From the NCBI RefSeq assembly GCF_000208865.1, contig NC_018385.1, positions 1,718,724 to 1,782,723 of the forward strand: 64,000 bases of DNA. The letters run 5' to 3'. A model generated the notes under the pieces. The model was given only the letters and a program-made list of their open reading frames with translations, did no database searches and had not been told where the DNA came from. Each line of letters begins with the position of its first letter. The first letter of the stretch is position 1. The translations under genes were made by a program, and so were the position numbers. Of this stretch, positions 37,501 through 49,700 are shown in pieces. Origin of the DNA: Neospora caninum Liverpool. Its lineage: Eukaryota; Apicomplexa; Conoidasida; Eucoccidiorida; Sarcocystidae.

Positions 37501-37869
37501 ATCCCCGTGCTGCTGCGCCATGAAACGTCGACGCGCACAGCCCTTAAAATGTTTTCTCGCGGGTGTTTTTTCCGCCATGTCGGGTGTGAGTACACCGTAG
37601 ATACACTCACGCTTTCCCGCGCTCTGCCGTGGCCGAATGTGCGAGAGCAGTCGCACAGTCTTAGTCTGCTTTACGCTCAGTTGACTGGCAGGTCTCGAGA
37701 CCGGAACGACGAGCACAATGCGGTAGGCGACTCCATAGCCCTCGCAGAACTAATGGGGAAAGAACCTTTCCTCTCCGCCTGGCAGCGCATGAAGGTGGGA
37801 AGGAAGCTCTGCGAGGAATTTGAGTACCAACGCAGGCTCAAGTTCCTGAACATCAGTCCCCGTCTCTGA
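34518..37869 (+). CDS. DEDDh 3'-5' exonuclease, TREX-like
   Basis: Predicted to remove nucleotides from 3' ends of DNA or RNA with two metal ions. Exons 34518-35674, 36516-36591, 36658-36895 and 37385-37869 join in phase (2,0,1), giving up to 651 residues. The catalytic set is complete: Exo I DLETTGL at the start of exon 3, Exo II FVAHSGSSFDIPVL, and Exo III DEHNAVGDSIAL with the DEDDh histidine. Exo II and the SHSLSLLYAQLTG stretch resemble TREX more than bacterial DnaQ, although the usual Exo II asparagine is a serine. The N-terminal half is acidic and low-complexity. If translation starts at 34518 or 34737 it includes a hydrophobic segment (around SCLLAFCLPFLFLLV) that could anchor the protein in a membrane; a start at 35055 would omit it. 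The exon 1-2 join is the least certain. Confidence 0.65.
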
Positions 37870-38683
37870 GGCTGGAAGTTTTCACTCGCGTCTCTGGCGC
37901 GTCCCTGCTGCCGAGACAAACCGACAGCAAAGCGAAACGGTAGTCGCCGTGTTTCACAGCTGCGCGGGATGCACGAAGTAGTGCAGCCGTAAAACGGAGT
38001 AACGGAAAGTCTCAGGCAAAAGTGTCGACATGTGAAAACGGAACTGGAGAAAGCGCCCGCCTATTTGTATGCGTGTTCAGAATTCACGTCTGTGCCGAGA
38101 GAGAGGAATCGAAGCGTGTATTTTTGAGGTAGGAGCACTTGATTTCCGTTTTAAATCTGTCTACGGCTCGAGGCACTGCCTCGAATCGAAAGCGGAAGGC
38201 CTGGATAGATGATTTCCTAATTCAGAGGAGCCTCCGAGTCGGAGGAATGGACGGAACGGGCCGAAGAACTTGAAGCTGGTTGTTGTCCCCAAACGTAGCG
38301 TCGAAGGGAAAAACTTTGAGTTTGCACAACTCGGATGCAGTTTTCTAAATTTTTTTGATGCCTTCCTCGCGCAGCAGTGTAAACTCGATTGTGTCGTCAA
38401 TGCACGTGTCAACCGGAAGAGCCAAACATTCTTTTCTCGCTGTCTCGGTGTCGAACTAGCGAAGATTTGGAGAAAGGGGAACGTGATTATTCCGTTCGCT
38501 TCGCTCCACTCGTAGCGACATCCCATTAATGTTCTGTGAACGCTCCTCAAAAACCCCAGAGGCACGGCTGAAATGAACAAGTTACTTTTCGGGCGCGTTC
38601 CTTTCAGCACGTCTGCTGTCCGCAGAGATTCATGTGCATACAGGGATCCACGTATAACGACAGAGTTTGATCTACTCTTGTGC

Positions 38684-38715
38684 ATATATATATGTATATA
38701 TATATATATATATAT
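38684..38715. repeat. (TA)n microsatellite
   Basis: Nearly pure TA repeat with one TG interruption, in the convergent spacer. Confidence 0.9.
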
Positions 38716-39344
38716 TTTATGCGTCTCAACACTGGTAGATTACGCACACACGTTCAATGGTACTTATATGCCCTAGTCTTCGTAAAATACATGCGTAACT
38801 ATCTGTACAACTTTGGAAGAATCCACGTTGGTCTTCCCACTTTCGCCGAGCTGAACCCGGGAAGCAGGCGACGTTGAAATGTGGGGCCCATAGGAGAAAC
38901 GGAGCATTGTCTAAACACTGTGTCGGGAGAATGTGGAGCGCCCAGAGTTCGTTTCCACGGAGCCTCCAGAAACAATGGCGGCACGCGGGAACACGGAGAC
39001 AGTCGCTCTCAATTTTTCTCCGCCTAAAAGTTGCAAGGGCGAGATTCGCCTTCTAAGTGACAGTTTCAAAGCGGTACGGGAAGGAGATGGAGTGCCTTTC
39101 AAAACGACTGCGGGAGACAAAAGCGAATCTTGCAGAAACAAGCGTCCTTCGTCGATTGACGCATCTGTTTAAACAAAGTAAAACGTCTCTTGGATGCAAC
39201 AAATACTTTGCAGCTTCACACAGGCGTTTCTGCATGCAGGGAAAGTGGACTGTCCCCGATGTTCCTCGCCCGATCTATGCATGCACTCGTGTAGAAGCAA
39301 ATACACACGCAAGTACCTTTTTCTGACAAATGCATTGGTGTATA

Positions 39345-39368
39345 CATATATATATATATATATATATA
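39345..39368. repeat. (TA)n microsatellite
   Basis: About eleven TA units some 80 bp past the stop codon of the DEAH helicase gene, probably in its 3' untranslated region. Confidence 0.9.
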
Positions 39369-39450
39369 CAAGACTATATATGTATGTACATGTAGTTGTA
39401 TGTACAACGACGAAAGAGGGATGAGGCGCGTGCGTGTGAGCGAGGTGTTT

Positions 39451-40984
39451 TCAGAGGGGCGGCCACAGGTCACTGAGTTCGCGGATTTTCTTGTAGTCTG
39501 CGAAACGCTGAAGCTTGATGTACTCCGACAGGAGAAAGCCCTTTTTCTCTTTCCACATTTGCACGAACGCTTTCCTGAAAAGAACGCAGCACAGTTGTTT
39601 GCTGAAAAATTTTGTGGCACGCTGCTCGGTTGCCACCCTCATCGCGGTTTGCGTTCTCACCCGCATTCTTCGGCTGAAACCTATGGATTCAAAACTAGAT
39701 ATGCAAGAAAGCAGCATGCAAACGCCGAGCGTTTTCGACGGATCGCTCTACCTGCGGCTGCACACAGAGACTCAAGCAGCCACTACCCAAGGCTGTGCCT
39801 AGGCAATAAACAGAAGGGAAAACACCTATCTATCTGCTCGTGTCGGTAAGGCTTGTGAGAAAAGAGCGGAGCACAAAAAGACGCGTTGTGGAACGGAAAG
39901 GAGACAGATGTGATCACGGTAGCAACCACGGAATCGGGTTTAATTTTGGACCCGAAAGACGTTCCTTTTTCTCGACAAATCTCTATCTCCGTACGGTGTC
40001 CCGTCTCATGCCCAGCCTTTACGTATATGCGCAGCTACACGCATATACCTCCATAGGGTTTTGAAAAAATAAGCCGACATGCATACACACAAACCTATGT
40101 ATGTATATATATATATATATATATGCTTACCAACACGCGCACTATATCTATGCATGTATGCGTATCTTTGGGAAGATACACGCTGAGAGAGCCGGCGAAT
40201 CGCAGGTGCGTCCCCGACGCTCTCGCGAAGCCGAGGCTACAGAGCGTGACTGCTCTCCCCTCGGCTTCCTGATTTCGGAAGGTTTTCTGCGGTGGACTTT
40301 GCTCTGTGCCGAACTGGGAGAGGCGCGCGAGAGCCTGGTCTTTGCTCCGTCTGAGGACGCGAGCCGGACTCACCTGCAGGTCAGCTTATGGGTTTCGAGC
40401 GGGAGCAGGAACTCGCGAAGCGCGTGGCAGGAGGTCCTGGCCCCTGCCAGCGCCGTCTGAGGTGCCACGATGAGACTCGAGGCAAAGGCGGCCAACTTGG
40501 GGAACAGTTTGCCTTCCAGAAAGGCGCACGCGACCGTGGGGTAGAAGAGTGCATGCGTCTCCGGGAGCTCTCCCTCGACAGCTGGCAGCGGCAAACTCAA
40601 GGGAGTGTACATGGGCTTCTGCCACGCCACCACCGCGTCTCGCCCAGGATCGTAGCTGAGAACAGGAGACAAAAGGCGACACGTCGATACAGCGAAAAGA
40701 GCGACAAAAGGCAACATAGCGATACAGCGAACAAGAGACAGAAAGCGGCGTGCAGAACGTGGTGGGGCGAACAGTGGACGGCGAAACGAGCAAGGAAACG
40801 CCAGAGAAAAGCGAGAGAGTGGGGCAACAAAGGCGCAAACAGAAGAACAAAATAATGGAGGCTTCCAGAACCAAACAGGAGACCAAAATATCCCCATATC
40901 TATACATATATATGCATATGCATATATGAATGCATTTGCAGACCTGTATGTATAGGTCTGAAGATGTACCTAAATGTGAAGCTA

Positions 40985-41035
<51 letters not shown>

Positions 41036-43685
41036 ATGTATATGTATACGTATTCATACACCCACATACATAAATATATACATATGTGAGGAGTAGACGG
41101 TCCATACGTTGGACTTCGAAACGTTGTTTTTCTTTCTCGGGTGAGGTTGCGAGAGACAGTGTTCTTACACGGGCGCGGGGATCTCCAGGAAGTCGCCAAC
41201 GCGCACCAGCGGTGACGAACAGAGACTGAGAGATTCGCTGTCGATGGCCAGGCAGTCTCGCAGGAAAGGTCTCGACGTGGTCAGGATGAAATTGTAAACC
41301 ACCAGCTTCGGACGCAGTCTGCAGAGAACCCACGAAATTCCAAGACACAACACAGGACCAAGGCACACTGGAACAAAACATGAATACAGTCAGAAAAAAA
41401 CAAATATACACACAACAATGTGTATGCGTGTATATGACTACATATATATATGTTTGTATGAGTAGACAGTAGGGTGAAGTGACAGCGCTGTGTGTGTCTT
41501 ATCGTGTGTTTCGTGTTTCTCCGCTGTTTGCTTGTTGTTCCCCGTTAGTTTCGTGGGTTCCTACCGGTGTTTGGCAAGGTTGGAAGAAGGGTGGAGAAAG
41601 GCGAGCTGTTGACTTCCGTCCTCAGCCGTCTTGAGTTCGGCGGTTCGGTACCCGCCTTCGCTTTTGGAAGGCGCAGGGCCTCCCCCGGTCAGGTCGCGTC
41701 TTGTCGAAGCCTCCACCAGCACCGCCACATGGTCCACGAGGCCTTCGAGGACGCAGGCGTGGAGAGCGAGCCGTATGCGGTCTGAGGGCGGCTGGGGTTT
41801 GAGTGGTAGTTGGAGAACGGAGGGTTTCTCGTCATGTTTTCGCTTTTTTGCGGACCCCTCCGCTGCTGACTTGCTGGCCTGTCGGATGTACAGCGGCAGC
41901 AGGATGCCCGCCAGCTGGTTCCCGAGCAGAAAGACGTCCTTCATCTTCTTCGCATTTAAGCCGAAGCGCCGGCAGAACTTGCCGCGATGCACGGCGTGGC
42001 AATACGCGCCGCACATCCACAGATACGCGTCGATGTCGTTGCTGTACTCCTGCCACGGATACCCCGTCGCGTCCTTCTCCCGCTCTTCTGACAGGAAACC
42101 CGGGGCCTTCGCGTTCGCCTCGCCCTCGTCTTCATCGTCTTCGTCTTCGTCGTCTCCATCTTCATCGCTGTCTTCCTCGAGGCCTGCTGAGGCTCGCGCG
42201 TGGTCCGCGGTGGCCGCGCCCTGTTGTCGCTTCTCGCCTTGCGGCCGGGTGAAACGCGCGCGCGGAGCCGCCAGCTCCCCCACAGACAGGGCGCCGACGA
42301 GGAGACAGCAGAGGGCGAGGCAGTCGGGCCCCAGCTGTCGCGATCTGAAAGCACGCAAAGGCGCGAGAAAGACGAAAGGAAATGGGAAGCGCACACGGGC
42401 GAGGAAACACCGACGAGGCGGCCAGCTCCTTGCTTTCTGCGTTTCTTGCCTCCCCTCGTCTACGTCCGACGCCCCGCTTCCTTTTTCGAGGTCTTCACTC
42501 ATTCTTGCGGTGGACTCGACGTCTCGCCGTCAATCCCCAGCGCTTCGTTCAAACTCGCCGGCGGCCGCTTTTCTTGGTCTTACTTGAGCAAAGCAAAGAG
42601 AAGCATTTTCGCGTAGCGCGGCGGGATCGGAAAGTCTGCGAGTTTCGCCCCGAGCCTCGTGCACTTGTATTCTTCGCCGCCTTTGCCCGAGGGTGGCTGC
42701 GCGCCAAGTGCGTGCAAGGCCCCGTCGCTGGCGAGCTGTCCCCTTTTGAACGGAGCCAGGCCCGCTGGAAGCACTCTGGGCTCCAAGGCCCCCAACGCCA
42801 CCAGACGTTCGCGGGCCCCAGCGAGAGCACGCGCTGGCGGAGGAGAAGGAAACGGGAACGACGACAGGCGAGAGATTCCTGGACGCAGCACAAGCCAGCA
42901 CCCGAGACGAAAGGAAAAAGCGCAACACTCAGGAAAACAAAAAAATGAAAAGGATACAGATCAAACATGAGGATCCTCAGATCTATCGAGCAGCACACAT
43001 ACAACATCGACACACACCCTCACCTACGCAAATAAACATAGAAAAAGAAACATGAATATACATATATATATATACATCTATAACACCTGAAGACCAAATA
43101 TGTATATGTGTTTGTGTAGGTAAGACAGTATATACATCTGTGCAGGTATCAAGATAGAGAGATATGTCTAGACACATATCGGCATATCTATACGGACCAC
43201 ACGGATACTGCGTAGATCACTCTCTCCTCCCTTTGCGTTAAAATCGAGGAGTTGTTTTCGCTGCGTCTTCGGAGGCGTCTCCGCGGGTGGCGATGCTCAC
43301 CGAGATTGGACATGTAGAGGAGGAGAGAGTCGAGGGGCGTCGTGGTGATCGCGGGGAGGCTGGACGGCTCGAAAATGTGTTCGTAGACGCTCGACGAATA
43401 CAGGCGATAGCAGAAACCGGCCCCGACACGGCCTGCGCGCCCTGCCCTCTGGAGGGCTGAGGCCTGTGTGATGAAGGAAATCTGAAACCGAGAGACGCAC
43501 GAAACCTCTGAGGCGCCTCCATCTTCGGAGGCAAACACTCGCCGCTTCTCGCGACCTGTGTCAATCACGTATCTGAAACACAAAGGTGAGAAGCAGAACG
43601 GGCAAAATAACCATCTTACGAACGCTCGCTCTCCTTATAACGCCTCTCCTTGTAGACGAACATGACTGGTGTTCGAGTACGAGAT

Positions 43686-43718
<33 letters not shown>

Positions 43719-46700
43719 GGACACGCATAAGCATCGCATATGTAAATATATAGAGATAGATATACAAAGATAGATAGATATATTTGAAAAGAGATGTACC
43801 ATCACATAGATGGAGAAAAACGAAGTTGGCAGAGGAAGAAAGAGCTGAGTGCAAATGCCGACTTCTACAACGACACGCACATCTCTGTGTGGGTTCGCCT
43901 CTCGACGTCTCTGCTTGTCTGCATGCATCGGAGAAGCGATCACGCCTCTTGTGGCGGAACGAGAGGCGTGTCTGGGTATCTTCCTGTCTCATAGGGAAGG
44001 CGGCAAGCCGGAACGGCGACTCTGAGACTCACCGCACATTCGGCAGAGTTACGGAAGTTTCGGCGACATTTGTGGCAACGATAACGAGCCGCTCCTGATC
44101 TTCCGGGAGACGAAAGGCCTTCAACTGTTCCCTCGGCGGCAGGGCAGCGTAGAGCGGAATCGGCGTCAACTGGGAATAGAACGGTTCTTCCTCCGGGTTC
44201 GACTCGGAATTTTCTTCCTTCTTCCTCACGCCTGCGCCCCCTGCACCACGCCAGACGGTGGAGCCTTCGCCGCGCCGCTCGCGGCGACTCACGGGCTTCT
44301 CCGTCGACAGACTCTCGTCGGAGACGGCCGCGCGAGAAGCAGAGACAGCAGAAGAAGGCGACAAAGAACAAAGTGCACTCGCTCCACGATCATCTTTTCC
44401 GTCATTTGCACTCTCGTTCTCGGCCTCGGATTCACTGTCCAATAGCTGCCACGAAGAGACGCTTCGCCGCGAGCGTCCGGCTGAGCCTTTTTCGGCTCTC
44501 GTGTCGCACTTTGGCTTCCAGTTTCCAGCGCCGGACTGGCCATCCTCGTCATCTCCGCTGTCATCGGACGCCTGCTGCCTCCCGCCCGATCCAGTCGCTT
44601 CCGCCTCTTCTTCCGGAAGCAGAAACGCCTCCTCGCTCTCCTCTCCAACTTCGGTCTCGCCTTCGCCCCGCTCCACGGTTCCAGTGTCTCCGCTTGGCAG
44701 AGGCCTCACTCTCCGCGCGCGCTCTGCGCGTCGCCTGTCCCACCGCGCGAGGGCTGCCACCACTTCCTCGACTTCTTCGCGGCCCGTCACGAAGAGAAGA
44801 ATCGACCCCGGCGGAAGCTTGCTGCATGCGCCGCACGTCGCAGACATGCATGCAGAAAGCACCCGAAATCAGCAAGCCTACATCTACGTAGCTCGAGATC
44901 TCAAACGATAGAGAGACGAATATGTACATACGGCCGCAGAGAAGGGAGTTGCGGCGAGGCACGACCAGAGGACAGACAAGCATTGATACTCTTAATGACC
45001 GCACTACAAACGTATACACATGTATACGGAGACAAGAGACAGCAGCCGAGACACAAGGAATGTGGAAGCCATACGCTGCACGTGCGGAGGAGCGAACAAA
45101 CCAGGAAAAAGACAGGAACATGCGCGTTTCTCTCTCGCCTTAGCTGCACACGTCTTTTAAAATGGAGACACAAGAGAGGCCCGCAAGCGGGGAACGGAGG
45201 AGCTTCAGAGATGAAGGACACCGAAGTGGAACCATCCCCAGGCGGTTGTTTTTCTCCGAGCGTGAGTCACCAGGTGAAGCGGAAACCGGCCCAGACACGC
45301 GAGAGGGCGCGAAAGAAAGACAAAGAGCCAGGAAAGCGTCCAAGAGACTGATCAGGGCCACTGTCGAGAGGGTGCGATATCTACGGACTCACAACGCTAA
45401 AGGCGAGTGTCGAGACGCGGCGGTTGCCGCGGAAGTCCGGGCCACGCTCGTTTCGGGTGTACGTACACTGGAACTCACCAGTGAGCCTGTATGCATTTCT
45501 TGATAGCCGCGTCCACGTAGTTCTCCGGCGTGCGTCTCGAGAAGAACGACGCCACTTTGAACTGCTTGGCTGGAATGGAGAGGAGCGCCGGCGGGGGACA
45601 GAACAGTAGGGGATTTTCGGTGAAGTCCTTCGCTCGCATCGAGGCGGACATGATCACGAGTCTGCAGCGAGAGGAGGCGGTGTACATACACATCCGGCCA
45701 TAAGATGTGGGGCGAAACCGTGTGGGGCAACAAACACGTGGACGCCTCTGTTGCCTCGTTCCGCAGCAGAACAGTCACGAGCTGAGACGCTGGCCCGTCC
45801 GAAGTCTGGCGGGGACAAGCACGCGCCTTGAGATTCCTCCTCTGAGCCCCGCTGGTGTTTCCCGTTATCCCGTCGAGGCGATACTGACCCCCCGCTCGTT
45901 CGCGATACATCCCCGCCAAGTGAACAAGACGCTTCTGAAGTAAAGAAAAACTCGACAAAGTCGCGGTTTTTTCGAGTCGACGCGTCTTTGGTAGAGCTTT
46001 TGCACAGAGACGCCTGCGTGTGTGCCGTTCGGAGCCGTGGAGGCAAAACGACCCGCAGCCACTGACTTGAGCGGAGGGAGCGGCACTTCACCGGCCTCGA
46101 ACTTGCTGCGGCGGAGCTTCACGACACGCGAGAGAAGACCAATAAGCAAGTCCGTGTTCACGGAGCGCTCGTGGGCCTCGTCGATGATGATGCATGCGTA
46201 CTCCCTGAGAAGGCGGAAGAAAAGACCAAGAGCACGCGAGCGTTTTCAGCAGCGGTCCGAGGCACGGGCCACACGCTCATCTTCTGTTTGCGAGTTTTAG
46301 GGTCTGCGCTCTCGGTGTGAGCTCTCTTCCCAAAAAAAAACGCCGGAGAGACAGCGCACGCGGCGCCGGGGCTAAGGTGGAGCCTTTTGTCTGCGAAGGA
46401 AATCGCGGCTAAAAGAAAAGGGGCGAGGGGACTGGCTGATGGCAACCGCAGACAGGGGCCTGCGAGGTGGGAAGGGCGCACTCACGAGCAGAGAAAGTCG
46501 CGCTGAATTTCCCTGAGCAGGACGCCGTCCGTCATGAATTTGATGCGGCACTCGGGGCCGAGATTCTCGCTCTTGTGGCGAATCTGCGGAGCCGGAGCAC
46601 AAGCAGGGAAACTCGATTGTGGAAACGCCGGCTCGAAAATGAAAGGATCACATTGTTCGACACGAAGGAAAAACTTCTGAAGAATGGTCTATGGGAACTG

Positions 46701-49700
46701 TCCATGAAGATGAGTGTGTCTGAAGCGGCGCTTTTTCGCGACAGCACTCCTGGCGTCTGCTAGGACGAAAAACGAGGGAAACGATAGCGATATGAATGAC
46801 CGAGGCAACGTATTGTGCCCGGCAAACCGTCTATCGAAATTCCCACTGTTCTCTTCGCCTACGTGGTAGCCAACGAGCTTTTCTGATCCGAGCTCTTGAG
46901 CGACGCGTCGCGCCACCATCACAGCGGCTACGCGACGGGGCTGCGTCACGCCGATCTTCAGCCGCAAAGACACGACGCGAGAAGACGGAGAAGACGCGCT
47001 GGTTGCGGCAGAAGGTGTGACAGGGAGGTGGAGCGTGGGGTAGCAGATTCCGGCCTCAAAGAGGAATTGGGGAATCTGCAGAGAAGCAAGAGAACGCAGC
47101 AGGCAATCCGTGTGACCCCGTAGAGAGGCACAAGGGAGAGGCACAAGAGGAGGCGTGAGAGAGGGTACACCCGAAACCAGCTTACCTGCGTACTCTTCCC
47201 CGACCCTGTTTCTCCTGACACGCATATGACGTCTGCATGCCTCCGCGTCTTCATCATTTTTTCGCGCCTTCGCGTTCTCTCCTCCTTCAGCTCCAAGCGA
47301 CGCCGCCAATCTGCGAAATCCCTGCGCTGCTTCCCCTGCTCTCCGGCTTCCTCTCGGTTGTTCGCCTCCTCGTCCTCTTGGCCCTCCACGTCTGTCCCAG
47401 AAACCGAGCCGTCGTGTTCGTCCGAATCAACATCGTCCGCTTCTTGGCGCCGCGGGTGTCGGTGCTGGCTGGAAAAACTCACGAATTTGCTCTCCACTTC
47501 CGCAGCCGGCAACGCGAGGCGCGTCCTCTCCACTTCCTCGGATCTCCGGATCTGAGATGTTGCCAGCAGAGGCGCATACGTCACGGGAGAAGAAGAAGAA
47601 GAAGAAGAGGAAGAAGAAGAGGGGGGAGACGGAGAAGACGGAGAAGAAGAATCGCCACTTTGTCTGGCCTCCTTGATCTCACTCTCGCGGTCCTCACACT
47701 CCCCAAGTTGGCAACATGTCTGAGCTGAGGCTGTTGCATTCTCCTCTGCGAGTTTGCGTTTGGCGCAGTTACCGTCTGCTTGTTTTCCTTCTGGCTGTGG
47801 TGTTTGCGTCTTCCTCGCTTTCGCGCACTGTGTTTTCAGTCCTTCGTCCCGAGCTTTCGTCGAGTCCTGACTCCTCTGCTGCATCTGTTGTTCGTGCGCC
47901 AATCGCAACTGTTGCTCTCTGCATGCGCAAACCGACAGCAGCAAGAGGGAAAAGGCGGGAGGCGCATGGACAACCTCGAATGCTTGAACGCAGTTGAGGC
48001 AGAACTCCAAACCTGTGGAGGGGAACCTCCATGAGCGGCACCCCAAGAGTGAAACGAAACGCAGGAAATGACCGTCAAAAATCGATCCAGAAATACGGAC
48101 GCCCCCACAGCGGCTAAGTGATTGGTGGGCGCATGCAGATACAAAAGGACCCACACACACCCCAAGGGGGAGACAGAGCACCCCAACACATATACATATA
48201 TATATATATACATATATACATATATATATACATATATATATGCGTATAAGTGTGTGTACATCTGGACGTGTGGAAGCATTTCCTTTGTGAGGGGCGATGG
48301 TCGCGTTTCGCTGCTCAGTCGTCAGGAGAGTCCCTAGCGGAACAGGCTTCATGGGCGCCTTGCCTCCTCTTTGTGACTGAAATAGAGGTGCGCAGTAAAA
48401 GACTAGAAAAAACGGTGGGGGTGAATCTGCACTGTTCACGTGTAGCGAGCCGCCATAAAAAACGCTCAGGCTTACAGTGCTTCCCGCTTCTCCTGGCGAC
48501 CCTCCCTGCGCTTTCTCTTCCCTTTCCGCAGAGGCTCGAGGGCAGCAAACGCCGCCGGTTTCTTCGTCTCGCGTATGCCGTCTCTGCCGTTTGGCGTCGC
48601 CTCCGACTTGCAGAAGGAAGCCGCGCCAGGCGACTGGAGACCAGCCTCACTTCGCGACTCTTCTGGGGAAAGCGTCGAGGGGTCTGGGGCGTCTCTCTGG
48701 AGCTCAGGCTTTTCTGCCGTTTCACGGTCGTCCGCAACTGCAAGCAGGTCGACGGGGTCCATGGGGCGCACGGCGAGCGAAAAGAAACCAGAGAAGAGAG
48801 ACAGAAACACATTCACAGTGGATGTGCAGATGTAGACTGCAGCGACACCTATCGGAGGCGGCGAGACTCAGAGAGGAGCGGCGAGACGGAGGTCGCATTC
48901 GATGTCGAGGTAACAAGGTCATGAAACGCCTGTCTGTCCTCTTCCCGCCGCCTGTCAACAGAACACAGAACAGGCGCAGATCTCCTCCCTAGGAAACACA
49001 CGTTCTGTCAAAGATAAACGTTTGACGGAGCAGTGCTTACCAGTCGTTTTCCTGTCTAGGCGATAGAGTTCCAGTTCCTTGAGGATTTCTTCTCTGCGAG
49101 CATTCGCGTCGTGTTTCCTCTGCAGGCCCGCAGGCAGACAACCGACATGTGTTCCAAAGAGAAAAAGACCTTCCAAAGTCCACAAGCCGGAACCACGAAA
49201 AACGTCGACATTCTTCTCAAGAGCTCCCACAACGCATGCAGCAGCTGCCCCGACCTTTCCGCTGTCTGCCTGTCTTCAGCGCACGCCGCCCTCCTTCCCA
49301 TGCAAGTGTGTTGCTGCAGGCAAAGACAGAGCATATTTCATCGCCAACAAGAGCGCAGATGCTCCTTGTCGGCTTGCGTCTCGCTCGTTTGCGAAGTTTT
49401 CATGGATGCATGCGCCGTCACTTCTCCACAAGAAACGAGACGCACAGACGGGCGAGGTCACGCCTCTGGAAGCGATATTCGGGCGACTGCGGGACACTGG
49501 TGCTACGTGTGCACGCAGAGGAGAAAACGCCTCAAGAGAGTCAGATGTTGCCGCGAATAAATTTTTGGGGAAAGGCGAAAAGGCTTGTTCGAACCTGCAG
49601 TTGTTCCAGTTTCCGGCGCTTCCGCTTGGACATTTTTTGATGCCCCACTTCGGGTTCTTGCGGCGACGCGGCGGTCGCGCTGGCGGGGCGCCTCGGAGGC

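Larger units (their letters stand above)
37870..39450. other. Convergent 3' spacer
   Basis: Lies between the stop of the exonuclease gene (plus) and the stop of the DEAH helicase gene (minus), so it should contain both 3' untranslated regions. TA microsatellites occur at about 38684-38715 and 39345-39368. A minus-strand frame at 38161-38685 has no motif and is not called. Confidence 0.5.

Noticed and set aside
38161..38685. 174-residue minus-strand frame in the convergent spacer
   Set aside because: No motif, includes a microsatellite edge, and the composition is not convincing.
44196..44205. GGTTCGACTC, a tRNA B-box-like sequence
   Set aside because: It lies inside coding exon 10 of the DEAH helicase and has no A-box or cloverleaf around it.
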